Origin: Peptostreptococcaceae bacterium
GTDB lineage: Bacteria > Bacillota_A > Clostridia > Peptostreptococcales > Anaerovoracaceae
Assembly: GCA_016650135.1 (NCBI GenBank)
Contig: JAENWH010000159.1
Coordinates: forward strand, 1 to 5,247
DNA: 5,247 nt
Reading direction: 5' to 3'
This document shows, one piece after another, positions 1 through 5,130 of the stretch. The translations under genes were made by a program, and so were the position numbers. The notes below the pieces were generated by a model. It made no database searches and was not told where the DNA came from. It worked only from the letters and a program-made list of their open reading frames with translations. Positions within the stretch are counted from its first letter, which is position 1. Every line of letters begins with the position of its first letter.

Positions 1-2
1 AT

Positions 3-98
3 ACTTGTAGTTGTGGCTATAGCGGCCATCGTGATATTGTCGGTGCACAGAATATAATTTCTGCACCTGTGATAATTGGTAAAAGATTATCAGCATAG
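3..98 (+). CDS. tnpB: IS200/IS605-family TnpB (RNA-guided nuclease), 3' end only
   Basis: Only the last 31 codons are in the window; the gene begins upstream of base 1 and ends at a TAG at 96-98. The visible residues read TCSCGYSGHRDIVGAQNI and then run to ...GKRLSA. This matches the C-terminal hallmark of TnpB/IS1341-type proteins: the second half of the four-cysteine zinc ribbon (CxCGYxGHRD), running directly into the third RuvC motif, where the Asp of RDIVGAxN is a catalytic metal ligand. TnpB is a compact omega-RNA-guided DNA endonuclease, ancestral to Cas12, that helps maintain these transposons. The structured tail and right-end hairpin downstream support the assignment. The visible part has no frameshift or premature stop, but whether the whole gene is intact, and whether a tnpA lies upstream, cannot be seen. 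Confidence 0.85.
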   Translation, partial: TCSCGYSGHRDIVGAQNIISAPVIIGKRLSA

Positions 99-243
99 GT
101 AGCTATATGCTCTGGCCTATGAGGGCTGATGACACAGCCTCAAACTTGAGGTCATACTCGCTTAGTAGAAATGCACTAGCGTTTAATCACTCAAGAATCC
201 CCTTGCTTTAGCTATGGGGAGTGTCAATAGTCAAAAGAGTTAA
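99..243 (+). ncRNA. Putative omega-RNA (TnpB guide RNA) scaffold plus guide
   Basis: In known TnpB systems the guide RNA is transcribed in the same direction as tnpB, covers its 3' end and the element's right end, and takes its roughly 16-20 nt guide from the flanking DNA. Consecutive stems are visible here. CATAGG (94-99) pairs with CCTATG (116-121). ATGAC (129-133) pairs with GTCAT (151-155), enclosing CCTCA/TGAGG (138-142/147-151, sharing one G). An alternative pairing is GAGGGCTG (121-128) with CAGCCTC (135-141), with one bulged G. CGCTTAGT (159-166) pairs with ACTAGCG (175-181), with one bulged T. The final hairpin is 198-220. Bases from 228 would be the natural guide. The 5' boundary is unknown and probably lies inside tnpB; the class assignment is by family analogy. 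Confidence 0.55.
198..220 (+). repeat. IS605-type right-end hairpin
   Basis: TCCCC (198-202) pairs with GGGGA (216-220), and an inner GC/GC pair (205-206/211-212) closes a TTTA loop, with small unpaired bulges between. In IS200/IS605 transposition this imperfect hairpin is recognised by the TnpA transposase on single-stranded DNA, and the same sequence forms the 3' stem of the omega-RNA just before the guide. Confidence 0.7.
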
Positions 244-421
244 ATACCTCATTGTTTTAGTGAAACTATTATCTTTTTCTTCCTATTAAAATCCAAATAA
301 AGTTAAAACTCTTTATTAACAGTTAAGGGTGCTGAACAAAACGGTCATTAACTGAAAGATTTGGGGATGTCGGATAAAATTCGTACTAAACATCCCAACT
401 ATGCCATAGATGCACGGGCTT

Positions 422-466
422 GAGTTGCACAAAATTGAGCTGCACAAAATTGAACTGCGCAAAATT
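422..466. repeat. Three tandem copies of a 15-bp repeat
   Basis: The units are GAGTTGCACAAAATT (422-436), GAGCTGCACAAAATT (437-451) and GAACTGCGCAAAATT (452-466). Successive copies differ at one and two positions. A decayed fourth unit may start at 467 (AAGCAACGC). The block sits in non-coding DNA 36 bp from the DnaA-box palindrome. The period is a multiple of three, so the minus strand reads as a five-residue repeat in an otherwise unsupported frame. Function is unknown; it may be a polymorphic short tandem repeat or an iteron-like binding array. Confidence 0.8.
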
Positions 467-501
467 AAGCAACGCCTATTTAGCTTCGATGAATTAAATA
501 A

Positions 502-528
502 GTTATCCACAGTTTGCCTGTGGATAAC
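502..528. promoter_or_regulatory. Palindrome of two perfect head-to-head DnaA boxes
   Basis: GTTATCCACAG (502-512) and its exact reverse complement CTGTGGATAAC (518-528) flank a 5-nt centre TTTGC. Each arm contains the 9/9 consensus DnaA box TTATCCACA (503-511 forward, 519-527 reverse). DnaA is the replication initiator and also a transcription factor, so the site could titrate DnaA or affect nearby transcription. Neither dnaA nor dnaN is in the window, so nothing shows this is oriC. The same palindrome could act as an RNA hairpin: read leftward it is followed by TTATTTAATT and might be a backup terminator. Confidence 0.55.
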
Positions 529-559
529 AAAATTCCCGAATGACTAATTGCAAGGCTTC

Positions 560-600
560 CAGAAAACACAAGCCCAATGTCGGATGCTTATAATGGGCTT
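560..600 (-). terminator. Intrinsic terminator closing the leftward gene cluster
   Basis: On the minus strand AAGCCCA (600-594) pairs with TGGGCTT (576-570) across a 17-nt loop, followed by the T-rich run GTGTTTTCT. The first arm begins inside the TAA stop codon of the VWA gene. The stem is short and the tail is interrupted, so strength is uncertain, but position and orientation fit the end of the operon. Confidence 0.5.
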
Positions 601-1792
601 ACTTGACCAGCAATTTCTTGATGCCTGCTTCCAACCCATCTAGGGTCAGTTCAAACATATTAAATATTTCGCCAATCATCTGCAACGTGTGTCCGCCATA
701 TACATATTCCCAGTCTGTTTTCAGAATAGGATTCAGCCAAATTACCTTTTTGTACTTCTTTTTAAATTTGGTTAACCATTGCATGCCTGTTTCATTATTA
801 AACAGGCCTATGGTGGCATTACCACCCTTCATCGTCAATTCTGAAGGTGACATGGTACCATCTCCGACAAATATCACTTTGTATTCACTGTTTAAGTTGG
901 AAAGCACCCATTCCGTATCAACCCAGTCCCCTTTTCTGCAGTAAGGTGTCGTGAATAAGTGATCATAAACACAATTATGAAAGTAATACACCTTCAAGTC
1001 TTTAAAATGACTTGATTTGCTTACTGCCTGAAACAGTCTGTTGCAAAGTGCACTGTATGGTGTCATTGATCCGTCTGAGTCAAATAATATAAGAAGTTTT
1101 ATTGTATTTTTCCTTGGTTTATCAAATACCAGTCTCAGCATGCCTGCATTGTTGCAGGTTTCATCAATGGTCGCATCAATATTAAGTTCCGTCTTAGCGC
1201 CTTCCATCCTGGCAGAATATTGTCTAAGCTTTCTAAATGCCATTTGGAATTGTCTGATATCCAGTATATTATCCTGCCTGAAGTCTCTGAATTTTCTTTC
1301 TCCAGCAACCTGAATCGCAGTTTTATGCCTGCCTTCTGAACCAACTCTGACGCCGGCCGGATTATAGCCACTATGCCCCATCGTTGATGTGCCACCAGTC
1401 CCAATCCAGTAATTCCCGCCATCATGCCTTTCCTTCTGCTCTTCCATTCGCTCTTTAAACCGCTTTAAAAGTTCGTCAAGTTCTGCCTGAAACTTGTCCA
1501 GAACAGCTTTGTCATTTATATCTCTTAGCTTTACATCATTATTCAGCCAGTCCCAGAAATCAGCGGGCAAATCCTCAGGGCTTTCAATCCCTTTAAAATA
1601 TTCAGCAAATATCTGGTCAAACTTATCATATTCCGTTTCACTTTTAATTAAAATGCTTCGACACAGATGATAAAATTCTGTCAAACTCGAACCGATAAGC
1701 CCTTTGTCCAGGGCCTCAACAAGTGAAAGCCATTCATTTAAAGAAACCTGAAGGCCCCTCGCCCTTAATAAATAGAAGAAATCTAAAAACAT
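599..1792 (-). CDS. CoxE-like VWA domain protein (COG3825-type), partner of MoxR ATPase
   Basis: This 397-residue protein is probably cytoplasmic, with no signal peptide or membrane span. It has a helical N-terminal half (about 1-125, charged and probably coiled near 95-123), then the family hallmark GGTS (133-136) and GYNPAGVRVG (142-151), then a von Willebrand factor A fold from about residue 230. Landmarks of that fold are LILFDSDGSM (234-243, MIDAS position), FHNCVY (271-276), VIFVGDGTMSP (306-316) and WLNP (352-355). The metal motif reads DxDGS instead of the usual DxSxS, so metal binding may be altered. VWA proteins of this kind work with MoxR AAA+ ATPases to insert cofactors or remodel protein complexes; no client gene is visible. 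Start: ATG immediately after the moxR TAA (TAAATG), with GAGGTGG at 1796-1802 inside the end of moxR, which implies translational coupling. Length is normal for the family. The biological target is unknown. Confidence 0.85.
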   Translation of the reverse strand: MFLDFFYLLRARGLQVSLNEWLSLVEALDKGLIGSSLTEFYHLCRSILIKSETEYDKFDQIFAEYFKGIESPEDLPADFWDWLNNDVKLRDINDKAVLDKFQAELDELLKRFKERMEEQKERHDGGNYWIGTGGTSTMGHSGYNPAGVRVGSEGRHKTAIQVAGERKFRDFRQDNILDIRQFQMAFRKLRQYSARMEGAKTELNIDATIDETCNNAGMLRLVFDKPRKNTIKLLILFDSDGSMTPYSALCNRLFQAVSKSSHFKDLKVYYFHNCVYDHLFTTPYCRKGDWVDTEWVLSNLNSEYKVIFVGDGTMSPSELTMKGGNATIGLFNNETGMQWLTKFKKKYKKVIWLNPILKTDWEYVYGGHTLQMIGEIFNMFELTLDGLEAGIKKLLVK

Positions 1793-2638
1793 TTACCACC
1801 TCTTAAGAGAGTAACCCTTCTCTTTAATTTCAAACATAGCATCTATGTCCTGGTTTTTTTTAAGTAATACACCTGCATAAGGTATTTCTTCTGTAATCCT
1901 CTCAACGGCTATTCCGCTAAGCATTAAGGCCTGCAGCCAGTCAAGCAGTTCGGAAGTGCTTGGCTTTTTTTGAATATCCCTCATATCTCGTATTTTATAG
2001 AAAGCGTCCATAGCCTGATTTAACAAATTGTCATTAATGCTGTCAAAATGAACATTTACGATTTCTTCCATCTTTTCCCTTGTCGGGAATTCTATATAAT
2101 GGAAAATGCACCTTCTCAGGAATGCGTCGGGGAGTTCCTTTTCTGCATTTGAAGTAATAATAACAATCGGCCTGGTTTTCGTCTTTATCGTTTCCTTTGT
2201 TTCTGTAACATAAAACTCCATTTTGTCCAGTTCCCATAGCAAATCATTTGGGAATTCCAAATCCGCCTTGTCTATTTCATCAATTAAAAGAACCACCTGC
2301 TCATCGGAGGTAAACGCTTCCCCTAAAGTGCCAAGTTTAATGTACTTTTTGATGTTTGAAACATCGCCTTCCCCAAATTGACTGTCATAAAGTCTCTGCA
2401 CTGTATCATACACATAAAGACCTTCCTGTGCCTTTGTTGTTGACTTAATATTCCAGATAAGCAGCTTCATATTTAATGCTTCCGATATGGATTCTGCCAG
2501 CATCGTTTTGCCGGTACCTGGCTCACCCTTTATTAGTAATGGTTTTTGAAGAGCTATTGCAACGTTTACTGCGTTCATCAGCTCCTGAGTAACCACATAA
2601 TCTTCACTTCCCTTAAATTTCTTTAATTTGTCAGTCAT
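1793..2638 (-). CDS. MoxR-family AAA+ ATPase
   Basis: 281 residues from the chosen start. Counting from that start: Walker A GEPGTGKT at 38-45, Walker B VVLLIDEID at 115-123, sensor 1 IITSN at about 160-164, a DAFLRRC arginine-finger segment at 171-177, and a C-terminal lid with KKPSTSELLDW (about 224-234) typical of MoxR-type proteins. It should hydrolyse ATP as a ring-shaped chaperone in the cytoplasm and act on its substrate through the VWA protein encoded directly downstream. Start choice: ATG 2638 has GAGGAG six bases upstream. An in-frame ATG at 2665 would add nine residues but has no Shine-Dalgarno sequence and would place this strong one inside the gene. The gene follows lysO by a 78-bp gap with no terminator and no convincing promoter, so read-through from upstream is likely. 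Specific client unknown. Confidence 0.9.
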   Translation of the reverse strand: MTDKLKKFKGSEDYVVTQELMNAVNVAIALQKPLLIKGEPGTGKTMLAESISEALNMKLLIWNIKSTTKAQEGLYVYDTVQRLYDSQFGEGDVSNIKKYIKLGTLGEAFTSDEQVVLLIDEIDKADLEFPNDLLWELDKMEFYVTETKETIKTKTRPIVIITSNAEKELPDAFLRRCIFHYIEFPTREKMEEIVNVHFDSINDNLLNQAMDAFYKIRDMRDIQKKPSTSELLDWLQALMLSGIAVERITEEIPYAGVLLKKNQDIDAMFEIKEKGYSLKRW

Positions 2639-2644
2639 CTCGTT

Positions 2645-2650
2645 CTCCTC
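2645..2650 (-). promoter_or_regulatory. Ribosome binding site deciding the moxR start
   Basis: On the minus strand GAGGAG is followed by the six bases AACGAG and then ATG (2638-2636). The spacing is optimal and favours this ATG over the in-frame one 27 bases upstream, which has no comparable signal. Confidence 0.75.
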
Positions 2651-2716
2651 ATTCAATATCTTCATTACTATTAATCAATACATTCAACCGATTTATTGAC
2701 TATCCATTCGGTCTGT

Positions 2717-3310
2717 TTACAATCCCACAAATAAAGGAACCAGGATTGGTACGCTGATGCTTAATATTACACCTATTACAAAGGAATAAATGACAATGTG
2801 CTTACTTGTTGCCTGTTGAATAATCGGAACAAATACATCCATTGCTCCCGCCCCAGGCAAGCTTGCAGTTTCAATATACCCTATGTGTTTTGAAACAAAC
2901 GGAATAAGCAGCAAACCGATAAATTCCCGCATTACATTATGCATAAAGGAAATGGCACTGATTTCCGCTGAGTAATCCATCAGAATTACCGGCGCCAATG
3001 TATACCATCCAAACCCTGAACTTACTGCCATAGCTTCTCTTGCCGTGATTGGCAGGAATATGGAGGCCATCGCAGAAAAAGTTAATGTCCCGACTATTAC
3101 CGCTAAAGGGTAAAGGATGATTTTATAACCGGCTTTTTTTATCATTTTCACTGCGGAACCTTCTATGCCCATTTCAATGCCAACAAAAAAAAGCAACACT
3201 GAAAGACCTGTTATTAAAAGAATTCCTGATATTTGAATATAAAAATCAGGCAAAATATAGTAGCCAGAAAGCATTCCGGCAGCTACAAATATAAAAATAA
3301 TTCTACCCAT
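2717..3310 (-). CDS. lysO: LysO-type amino acid exporter, C-terminal half
   Basis: This 197-residue, very hydrophobic integral membrane protein corresponds to the C-terminal two thirds of E. coli LysO (YbjE, about 300 residues), an L-lysine exporter of the Lys_export/DUF340 family. The family signatures are clear: SSGFGWYTLAPVIL (97-110) corresponds to the conserved ASGFGWYSL stretch, and PGAGAMDVFVPIIQ (152-165) to the GATSMDFTLPVLQ stretch. Membrane spans lie near 3-20, 25-46, 62-87, 97-112, 125-141 and 172-196. Its ATG overlaps the end of the N-half gene by 8 bp (ATGGGTAG). An in-frame TGA lies six bases before the ATG, so the frame cannot extend upstream. The two polypeptides probably form one transporter. 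Substrate (lysine or another amino acid) is inferred from the family, not shown. Confidence 0.85.
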   Translation of the reverse strand: MGRIIFIFVAAGMLSGYYILPDFYIQISGILLITGLSVLLFFVGIEMGIEGSAVKMIKKAGYKIILYPLAVIVGTLTFSAMASIFLPITAREAMAVSSGFGWYTLAPVILMDYSAEISAISFMHNVMREFIGLLLIPFVSKHIGYIETASLPGAGAMDVFVPIIQQATSKHIVIYSFVIGVILSISVPILVPLFVGL

Positions 3311-3605
3311 CAGTTTTCATACCCCGTTTATCCGTTTTCAAAAGTTTTCTAAGCAAAAAAACCATCAGGACGCTACCCGCAATAGAAAATATGGTCAATG
3401 CAAAAGAGGTTAAACCTATGGAACCAATTCCAGCAATAATTTTCTCGTCTGCACCGATTCTTGCTCCCATAGTGAATATCAGTACGGCTACCGCAACCAT
3501 TTGAACTGTTGTAACCCATTTATAATTTTTATTTTTTGGTAATAATCTGTTTCCAATAAGGTATCCAAGTATAACTAGACCCAGATATAATATAAGTAGT
3601 TTCAA
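3303..3605 (-). CDS. lysO: LysO-type amino acid exporter, N-terminal half (TTG start)
   Basis: 100 residues with three predicted membrane spans (about 1-18, 30-51 and 57-86), matching the N-terminal part of single-chain LysO. Start choice: TTG at 3605-3603 has GGAGG (3615-3611) five bases upstream, and initiation there puts the first transmembrane helix at the N-terminus. The ATG at 3635 would add ten residues (MTELAWMEEI) but is preceded only by AT-rich tandem repeat DNA without a Shine-Dalgarno sequence; another in-frame ATG (3617-3615) also lacks one. The gene ends with TAG inside the first codons of the C-half, which is in a different frame. Genes for this exporter are, to my knowledge, often split in Clostridia, so I read this as a genuine two-gene arrangement rather than a sequencing frameshift, without being certain. 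The short basic tail LRKLLKTDKRGMK is probably cytoplasmic. Confidence 0.75.
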   Translation of the reverse strand: MKLLILYLGLVILGYLIGNRLLPKNKNYKWVTTVQMVAVAVLIFTMGARIGADEKIIAGIGSIGLTSFALTIFSIAGSVLMVFLLRKLLKTDKRGMKTDG

Positions 3606-3610
3606 AATTT

Positions 3611-3615
3611 CCTCC
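3611..3615 (-). promoter_or_regulatory. Ribosome binding site supporting a TTG start for the LysO N-half
   Basis: On the minus strand GGAGG is followed by AAATT and then TTG AAA CTA. This is the only strong Shine-Dalgarno sequence near the start of the gene. It lies inside the reading frame that would be used if translation began at the ATG at 3635. Confidence 0.6.
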
Positions 3616-3639
3616 ATCCAAGCCAGTTCTGTCATATTC

Positions 3640-3687
3640 TAAATTGGTTTGTTTCTAAATTGGTTTATTTTTAAATTGGTTTATTAT
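3640..3687. repeat. Three tandem copies of a 16-bp AT-rich repeat
   Basis: The units are TAAATTGGTTTGTTTC (3640-3655), TAAATTGGTTTATTTT (3656-3671) and TAAATTGGTTTATTAT (3672-3687). The first 11 bases are identical in all three. The array fills nearly the whole gap between the amidase stop (3689-3687) and the start of the LysO N-half, and its last base enters the amidase stop codon. It forms no obvious hairpin and holds no good promoter. In the leftward transcript each unit reads as AAACCAATTTA with A/T-rich flanks. Confidence 0.85.
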
Positions 3688-4919
3688 TAAAACGCGCTGT
3701 TCATGGTCACAATCAAACCTTTTACCAACGCATAAGCATATTTTTCTTTAAACTCAACTGTTCTTATTTTTTCCAGGTCTCCAGGATTAGACATAAATGC
3801 ACCTTCTACAATAATTGCAGGCATGCTGCTCCTTCTTAAAATTGCCAGATGCTCACTTTCCTTTGCGCCTCTGTCAACGGTCCCTAATATATCCACCATT
3901 TCCTTTTGAACTAAAACTGCAATATCCTTACTGTATATCCCATAAAGTGCCCCTTCATCCAGGCCTTGATCATCAACTTTACTGTAGTAATAGACCTCAG
4001 TCCCCTCCGGTTTGGCGGTATCAAATGAATTATTGTGGATTGAAACGAGAATATCCGCACTGCTGTCATTTGCGAGTGCCGGTCTGTCATAAAGCGGCAT
4101 AGACACATCCGACTCTCTCGTAAACTTATATCTGGCTCCTGCCTGATCAAGAAGCTCCTTTACCTTTAGTCCAATTTCAAGATTAACATCTTTTTCATAT
4201 AACTCATCTGGCGTTTCTTGGTTTCCAATCGATCCGGTATCCCTGCCGCCATGGCCAATATCAATGACTATCATTTTTTCTTTTGCATTACTGTTCAATA
4301 AATTTAAAGGCCCGTAGTTTGTTTCAAAGGTTGAAGTTTCTTCCTCCACGATCTCATTACTTGCTGGGGTTATATTTGCTGTTCTGATAGATTCAACCCA
4401 CGAAACTTCTGCGCCAAGTCCTTCACTTACAAATCTTAAAGGCACCATTGTACTTCCATCCCCGTCTTCATCGTGATCAATAATCATGGCAGCCACCTCT
4501 AGAATCTTTGCCTTTCCTTCAACTTTAGCAACTGAACTGTCTATGACAAGTTCAACTGTCGATCCATCATTTTGAACCGTTACAATTCGATTTTCTGCAT
4601 CCCAGTCAACTGTGGCACCCAATGCTTCAAAAAAAGCCCTTACTGGAATAAGGGTTCTCGCCGCTACAATCAAAGGGGGAACATCCTTTTCTTTCGTTGG
4701 AACATCTATCCCTCCAATTTGCACTGTAACAGGATATTCCCTGCAATATATAAGACCTCTTGAGACATCGGCCTTTGTAATAATCCCCGCCTGGCTCACC
4801 TGACTGACTTGAACGCTTTCAATCAATTCACTGTTTTGAACTGTTTCACCAAAAGAAACGACAAAACTCAAATTAACCATTAAAAAAGCACTGAGTATTA
4901 TTGAAAATAGCTTTTTCAT
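3687..4919 (-). CDS. Secreted N-acetylmuramoyl-L-alanine amidase with copper-amine-oxidase-like N-terminal domain
   Basis: This 410-residue peptidoglycan hydrolase should cut the bond between N-acetylmuramic acid and L-alanine of the stem peptide, outside the membrane. A Sec signal peptide (MKKLFSIILSAFLMVNLSFVVS, cleavage near 22-26) is followed by a Cu_amine_oxidN1-type domain (about 61-185) with its two typical motifs, RTLIPVRAFFEALGATVDWD (88-107) and MVPLRFVSEGLGAEVSW (158-174). After a linker (about 186-214) comes an Amidase_3 domain (215-408). Zinc ligands are visible: H223 in DIGHGG, E242 in YEKDVNLEI and H295 in VSIHNN. The catalytic Glu is E372 in IVEGAFMSNP. An acidic stretch DHDEDGDG (148-155) sits between the two N-terminal motifs. 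Start: ATG with AGGAG (4929-4925) five bases upstream, behind a good promoter. It heads the leftward cluster. A role in cell separation, wall turnover or spore-related lysis cannot be told from the sequence. Confidence 0.93.
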   Translation of the reverse strand: MKKLFSIILSAFLMVNLSFVVSFGETVQNSELIESVQVSQVSQAGIITKADVSRGLIYCREYPVTVQIGGIDVPTKEKDVPPLIVAARTLIPVRAFFEALGATVDWDAENRIVTVQNDGSTVELVIDSSVAKVEGKAKILEVAAMIIDHDEDGDGSTMVPLRFVSEGLGAEVSWVESIRTANITPASNEIVEEETSTFETNYGPLNLLNSNAKEKMIVIDIGHGGRDTGSIGNQETPDELYEKDVNLEIGLKVKELLDQAGARYKFTRESDVSMPLYDRPALANDSSADILVSIHNNSFDTAKPEGTEVYYYSKVDDQGLDEGALYGIYSKDIAVLVQKEMVDILGTVDRGAKESEHLAILRRSSMPAIIVEGAFMSNPGDLEKIRTVEFKEKYAYALVKGLIVTMNSAF

Positions 4920-4967
4920 TTTATCTCCTTGACTGGTCTAAATGCTTCATGTTAAACTGCCTGACAA

Positions 4968-4996
4968 ATCATAAAAGCACTATGCTTTAAAGTGAA
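4968..4996 (-). promoter_or_regulatory. Sigma-A-type promoter of the amidase-led cluster
   Basis: On the minus strand a -35 box TTCACT (4996-4991, 4/6 to consensus) lies exactly 17 bases before a -10 box TATGAT (4973-4968, 5/6). Transcription would begin near 4961, giving a leader of about 40 nt before the amidase ATG. No better candidate is seen between here and the tRNA gene. Confidence 0.6.
4974..4988. promoter_or_regulatory. Inverted repeat inside the promoter spacer (candidate operator)
   Basis: AAAGCA (4974-4979) and TGCTTT (4983-4988) form a perfect 6-bp-arm inverted repeat around CTA. It lies entirely between the -10 and -35 boxes of the proposed amidase promoter, a position where a bound dimeric repressor would block RNA polymerase. 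No regulator gene is in the window; a short A/T-rich repeat could also arise by chance. Confidence 0.3.
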
Positions 4997-5130
4997 AAAC
5001 TAAATTGATTAATCTTTGTTACATTAAATAGACTCATTTAGTATACTATTTTTTTAGTCAAATTGGTATTGTTATTTAATATTTAATCTGATTGTAATAT
5101 AAAAATCACTGAGTCTTCACCATAAATAAT

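Larger units (their letters stand above)
1..227 (+). mobile_element. Right part of an IS200/IS605 (or IS1341-like) element
   Basis: The segment holds a tnpB 3' end, about 100 non-coding bases rich in hairpins, and the characteristic right end: a CCCC/GGGG stem enclosing GCTTTAGC, followed by GAGTGTCAA. Elements of this family have subterminal hairpins rather than terminal inverted repeats and make no target duplication, so the boundary is set by analogy with the usual ...GTGTCAA end and could be off by a few bases. The left end lies outside the window. Chromosomal sequence should resume at about base 228. Confidence 0.75.
228..598. other. Gene-poor spacer between the IS element and the VWA gene
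   Basis: About 370 bases with no convincing gene. A 64-codon GTG-initiated frame on the minus strand (510-316) has no ribosome binding site and overlaps the palindrome and tandem repeat described below, so I leave it out. The spacer holds an inverted repeat AAAGAGTT (234-241)/AACTCTTT (307-314); an imperfect hairpin 361-398 (TTGGGGATGT/ACATCCCAA, one bulged G) without a T-tract on either side; a short palindrome CTATGCCATAG (399-409); a 15-bp tandem repeat; a DnaA-box palindrome; and the terminator of the leftward cluster. ATGTCGGAT occurs twice (367-375 and 577-585). Confidence 0.6.

Noticed and set aside
361..398. Imperfect hairpin TTGGGGATGT/ACATCCCAA considered as a terminator
   Set aside because: Neither side is followed by a T-tract and the loop is 19 nt, so only an inverted repeat can be claimed.
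422..466. Tandem repeats considered as a CRISPR array
   Set aside because: The 15-bp units are directly adjacent with no unique spacers, and no cas genes are visible.
316..510. 64-codon minus-strand frame with a repeated five-residue pattern (LRSSI/LCSSI/LCNSS)
   Set aside because: It starts with GTG inside the DnaA-box palindrome and has no ribosome binding site, and the repeated residues simply reflect the 15-bp tandem DNA repeat. It does not match the A(D/N)Lxx pentapeptide-repeat pattern.
502..528. DnaA-box palindrome considered as the chromosomal origin
   Set aside because: Only two boxes, with no dnaA, dnaN or rpmH nearby; an origin call is not supported.
603..1313. Plus-strand open frames opposite the VWA gene
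   Set aside because: They lie antisense to a well-supported conserved protein, show no recognisable domain and have no credible ribosome binding sites.
3815..4150. Open frames on both strands overlapping the amidase catalytic domain
   Set aside because: They are shadow frames; the amidase frame here carries the zinc ligands and is clearly the coding one.
5017..5047. Possible rightward promoter ending in TATACT (5042-5047)
   Set aside because: The only -35 candidates are TTACAT at 17 bp (poor match) or TTGTTA at 19 bp (poor spacing), and the tRNA has a better promoter closer to it.
5040..5061. Leftward TTGACT followed by TATACT upstream of the amidase
   Set aside because: The two boxes are only 10 bp apart, too close for a sigma-A promoter; the TTCACT-17-TATGAT pair nearer the gene fits much better.
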